Below, in pieces: positions 59,800 through 64,000 of a stretch of DNA of 64,000 nt; positions within the stretch are counted from its first letter, which is position 1, and each line of letters starts with the position of its first letter. This DNA comes from Cryptomeria japonica (taxonomy: Eukaryota > Streptophyta > Pinopsida > Cupressales > Cupressaceae), in NCBI RefSeq assembly GCF_030272615.1, contig NC_081410.1, positions 184,807,619-184,871,618 of the forward strand. Reading direction: 5' to 3'. Made by a program: the position numbers and the translations under genes. The notes beneath the pieces are model-generated. The model was given only the letters and a program-made list of their open reading frames with translations, did not search any database and was not told the DNA's origin.

Positions 59800-61241
59800 A
59801 AGGGGTATGACCCCCAACATCTACCATAGATACTCAAAAGTATCTTTGCATAAAGCCTTCATAAAGATATTTGCAACTTGCTCTTTTGTATGTACATATT
59901 CAAGTTTGACTTCACTATCCAACATTTTTTTCCCTCAAGAAATGATACCAAATAGACATATGCTTTGTTATAGAATGTAGTACTAGTTTCTAGGAGAATC
60001 CAATTGCACTTGTATTGTCACACATGATTTAGATTGGTTCATCAAACAACACGCCCATATCCTTTAATGTTTGTTTCATCCAAAGTACCTGAGTGAAGGA
60101 TGAAGCAACTTCAATATACTCAACTTCTGTGGTTGATGAAGATACAAAATCCTACTTCTTACTTAGCCATGCAACTAACTAGGAGCCAAGGAAAAATTCT
60201 CCTCCACTAGTACTCTTTCTATCATCAACACTTCATGTGCAACCTGCATTAGTATAAGCTTTTAGAGTAAAGTTTGATCCTTTGGGATGCTACAATCTAA
60301 AATCTTCTATTCCTTTCAAATATTTGAAAATCCTCTTTACTGCAACAACATGAGATTCTTTGGGTTCTTGCTAAAATCTGGCTACAAGACAAACAACATA
60401 CATGATATTTGGTCTGGTGGCAGTTCGATATAACGATCCTCCAACCATAGATTTGTACTTTCTTGCATCAACCTTAAGCAATTTTTCATCATTATTCAAC
60501 TTGAATCCGGTAGTTATAGGAGTACATATCGGTTTGGAATTCTCCAATCCAAACTTGTTCAATAGCTCTCTAAAATACTTTGACTGAGAAATGAAATTCC
60601 CTTACTATTTTGATTCACTTGCAATCCAAAAAAGAAATTTAACTCACCAATCATAGACATTTCAAATTCCTTTTGCATTTCATTAGCAAACTTCTTTCAC
60701 ATGTCATCATCACCTTAAAAGATTATATTATACACATACACAACAACATCTAGGATCTTACTTGAATCAACTTTAAAGTAAATATTGATGTCAACAAATC
60801 CTTTTTGAAAACCTTGATTCAGTAGATACTTATCTAACCTTCCATACCAAGCTCTAGGAGCTTGCTTCAACCCATATAGTGCCTTCTTCAATCTACATAT
60901 AACATTCAGATTATCTCATAACTTGAATCCTTTCGGTTGTTCAATGTAAACTTCTTCTTTTAATTATCCATTTGGAAATGCTAGTTTCATATCCATTTGA
61001 TAAACTTTGACATCGCTAAATGTATCTTGATAGCCTCCATTTTAGCAACATAATTGTATGTTTCTTCAAAATCGATTCCTTCAACTTGTGTATATCCTTT
61101 GCATACCAATATTGCTTTGTTTCTTACTACTTGACCATATTCATTGAGCTTATTCTGAAACACCCATTTTGTTCCAATAACATTCTTATTTGTTGGTCTA
61201 GAGACTAGTTCCCAAGTCTATTTTTTCTCAATTTGATCCTG
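59800..61241 (-). pseudogene. Copia pol (element 6): partial reverse transcriptase and RNase H
   Basis: It reads from 61241 leftwards. [38 protein letters not shown] and then FTLNNRK mark the start of reverse transcriptase. The YVDD region near 60720 is scrambled (YVCV*YNLL). NKFGLENSKPICTPITTG and KSMVGGSLYRTATRPNIMYV mark the connection, and RNase H relics include TLKAYTNAG, SSSTTEVEYIEVAS and IMCDNTSAIG. It is more decayed than element 1, with stops in every domain. Confidence 0.82.
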
Positions 61242-61804
61242 ATTACAATCATTCTTCATTTATACTGATCTTCGAAATAGAATTTTTGAGTTGACCAAGG
61301 AGATAAAGATATATAAATTCAAAATAGGTTTTCACCAAGCATTCCTGCAGTGGAAAGGAATGGGAAGTGGACCACACCATGATGCAACAACACATTATCC
61401 AAATGTGACAAATGACATCCAGAAAGGTAGAACATCTTGGGTCAACCAGATTCAAAATGATCACATCCAAAACCACAACTCCAAATTATACCAACACATG
61501 TTGAATCAGAATAAAAAATATAAATTCATGAATAACATAAATGCAAAATCTTATTAATAGCTCATTGGATATACAGAGAAATGTGTAGCACTACAACCTC
61601 TGCCAGAAAACATTACCATTACATGAACTTTTAGATCACAACTTTCGAACCTCCAAAACACAAGAATATCATCTCAAGGCAATATCCAACGATATACCAA
61701 CATATAAACAATGTGGAGCAATACAAAACACTAAAACGCACAATCAATACGTTGACATCAATGACAACCTTATTGACACATCAAACATCTTCACATTTGC
61801 AACA
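61242..61804 (-). repeat. Partial 5' LTR of element 6
   Basis: It is homologous to 58981-59571, with shared ATTACAATCATTCTTCA, GGAAGTGGACCACACCATGA and TGACATCAATGACAA blocks. It lacks the first half and joins pol at 61241/61242. It ends CATTTGCAACA. Confidence 0.8.
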
Positions 61805-64000
61805 ATGTCTAGCTCTCACATGTGCTCCATTTGTTACCATATACGATTTGGGAGAGATACAGATGCACATGCAGATGGTTTGGTTCCCCATGTGTATTCA
61901 CAATGTCATTCTAGATGTAAGGTTAGCACATCATATTATGCGGTGTTCATAGATAGCTTCATGGATTAGGTATTTGGCATTGAGATGTAGGTATATTGAA
62001 TTGGATTTATAATGTTTTATTTAATAAACGTTTAAAATTTCCAATTGTAAATAGAATTTTAATTATAGATAAAATTAAATTGTTGCATAAATTATGCAAT
62101 TTTAGGATGTAGTGGTAGAGGGTGACCAGTACATCATTGACTATTCCTACCATAATTTGTGCACTTGCATTTTCATCAATAGTAAATTTGTTATGACATT
62201 TCAAAATAGGATAAGACCTTGTATTCAAAATAATTTTTTATAATATATTAACCTAATAATGTATATTTATGTGGGATTTAATAGGTGTTGACATCATACC
62301 AAATTTTATAGGTCTATGATGCTACCATTACGATCAATTTATTTGGCCTAGAAAGCTATATGGTATCCTTTTTTGCACATACATGAACTTAAATTTTCTA
62401 TTGAATATGCATATCATTTAAAGTGTTATTATTGAAATTATTTTTAACATTATATGTTGATCTTATCTTACTGTTATAGGGTACACCAAGTGTGTCTGAG
62501 GCGAAAACTATGCCAATTACTTTCTCCAGATCAACTAATCAAGGAAAGGTGATTGAACAAATTTTAACTGGAATAATAGTTTAAAGAGATTATAGGAGTT
62601 ATTGTAGCACAATTTATATGTTTATTTTTTAAATGTATTGTGATTATACATTTACATCTAGATTGATAGTCTTACATTTTTTGTCTTCAATATACAACAA
62701 CTAATGGGGACTATGACATTGATGACTGAAGGTTATACATTGGAAGAAGAGAGGCAATATGTATATGCTTTTTTCTTCTTTTTTTTCTCAATATATTAAT
62801 TATATGCACATGTAAATTCATTGTATTACAATCTTGACATTTTTTATATAGGAAATGGCCTTGTAACCTATTTCATCAATAATGACCCCTCCTACAACAA
62901 CAAGAGAATGATTAGAGGCTTGGGCATACATTCATTTTATATTGTAGATATACATTTAGATAGAAGTAGATTAATATTTAGTTTATGTTTCTTTGTCAAC
63001 AATATATATATTAGCTTGTATTAATTTTATTTTGAGATGAATCCTCTACCTCAATGATATGGTAGGACTCTTGATCATAAAAGGGGATCATCATTTTTAG
63101 AATTATCTTTTAGCCAAAAAACAAAGACTGAGGTAATCAACAATTCAATTTTAGAGAAATTATAGTTCGATGTAGTTATTTCGATGTTAATTTGACAATT
63201 GTAAACTATTATTGACATAAGTAATCAAATTTGTTATTAGAATTGCTTTTGTGAAGCCACCTTTAGAGCCACCCAATACTTCAAAGAGGCTCCATTTTGA
63301 TAATTCACCACAACTATAAGATTTGGTAGACATATAGTGTTAGTTGTGGTCATTGAAGGACCAATACATGTAGCTATTGGGCATTTTAATTCTATATAGA
63401 TGTCAAGATGGCATATGCCACATTTTTGTAAATTTTTTATTGAGTTGGTATATATGCCATTTTTGTATATGTACATACACAATTATTCTACATTTTGATA
63501 TATAAAAGTTGATATTCGATCTAATTTGTTCTTTGTGCGTATGCATTCCTACTCTGAAAATTAAAATTTGAATGTATATTTAGTTTAGAATGGTTAAGTT
63601 ATGAACATTAACATGTAATGTATTAATGATATTGCACTTTAATACAAAATATTAATTAAAATTGGTATTTCATCTAAACTCTAAGTGTTAAATTTGGTTG
63701 CCTTGGGCAACTTTACCAAATTTTATGACCATTTTTGTAATAATATTAATCCTAACATGGATTCTTAGTAATGAGGGATGACAAGTAATCAAATTTGGAT
63801 TCAGTTTCATGTTATACATCATTTTCTCTTTGTAAAATTTCATTACATAATCAAACACATTACTTAATAAGGCTACAACTAAATAGACTACTTACTACGT
63901 ATATGATCACCCTCAAGTTTGTAGAAGCAACAAGACACTACAAAGAGATGGATCACAACTATGATTACATCAAGACTTTATATAGACTTGTTAGTCTTTG
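61805..64000. other. AT-rich DNA with exon-like islands, unassigned
   Basis: Most is AT-rich. Three short + strand islands have more balanced composition and intron-like edges: about 62480-62550 (GTPSVSEAKTMPITFSRSTN, preceded by TTATAG and followed by GGTGATT), about 62697-62760 (QQLMGTMTLMTEGYTLEEE, followed by GTATAT), and one after TTTATATAG at 62852. Another, at about 63240-63440, has one frame on each strand. I recognise no family, and the islands may be parts of a decayed gene or chance. Confidence 0.25.

Larger units (their letters stand above)
58453..61804 (-). mobile_element. Copia 'element 6', truncated: LTR, partial pol, partial LTR
   Basis: On the - strand it has a 3' LTR (58453-59571), a polypurine tract, RNase H and part of reverse transcriptase up to about 61241, joined directly to a partial LTR (61242-61804). 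Gag, protease, integrase, the primer site and the U5 half of the 5' LTR are missing. Flanking 5-mers (CTTAT and ATGTC) do not match. Confidence 0.8.

Noticed and set aside
1-64000. CRISPR arrays, tRNA or rRNA genes, plastid or mitochondrial inserts
   Set aside because: No regularly spaced short repeats, cloverleaf sequence or organelle gene was seen on either strand by eye.

Overview
This window is plant nuclear DNA that consists almost entirely of transposable elements. I found no intact host gene, RNA gene, CRISPR array or bacterial feature. The mix of plant-type LINE, Copia and Gypsy LTR retrotransposons and a TA-flanked MITE, together with heavy nesting, very long LTRs and AT-rich filler, fits a large, repeat-rich seed-plant genome. 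A gymnosperm is my guess, from the style of the LTRs only. Nearly all coding regions are broken by stops and frameshifts, and many of the stops look like C-to-T or G-to-A changes, as expected for old methylated repeats.

Layout. 1-1689: purine-rich simple repeat, then AT-rich DNA. 1690-16373: a plant L1-type LINE (ORF1, endonuclease, reverse transcriptase, zinc finger, RNase H) on the + strand. Its reverse transcriptase is split by a complete but degenerate Copia element on the - strand (5556-12703; 5-bp target duplication CTTAG; element 1). 16654-24973: two very long LTRs (3.35 and 3.51 kb) in opposite orientation, each with its own perfect 5-bp duplication (CTATG and CATAC), 1.46 kb apart. 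27246-29460: two copies of a TA-flanked MITE, and a segmental duplication that preserves the empty site of one of them. 32300-33664: a solo Copia LTR. 33687-34887: a Gypsy-type LTR plus leader.

34888-52064 is a nested cluster. A truncated - strand Copia (element 4) was invaded twice: in gag by a + strand Copia with a deleted reverse transcriptase (element 5, 35882-42139), and in its 5' LTR by element 3 (42915-50882). Element 3 has clear LTRs, a primer binding site and a polypurine tract, but no protease, integrase, reverse transcriptase or RNase H. It carries a coiled-coil protein with a row of zinc knuckles (ORF1) and a second frame of about 1,100 codons that I cannot assign to any family (ORF2). 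This non-autonomous, two-ORF retrotransposon is the best candidate for something undescribed. Its LTR ends and polypurine tract match those of the Copia elements around it, so those elements may have supplied the enzymes in trans.

53.2-58.45 kb holds decayed retroelement genes (two unassigned coding relics and a Gypsy-like gag) and a short LINE-derived insertion with a 15-bp imperfect target duplication. 58453-61804 is a Copia remnant with an unusual direct LTR-to-reverse-transcriptase junction (element 6). The last 2.2 kb is AT-rich with a few exon-like islands that I cannot assign.
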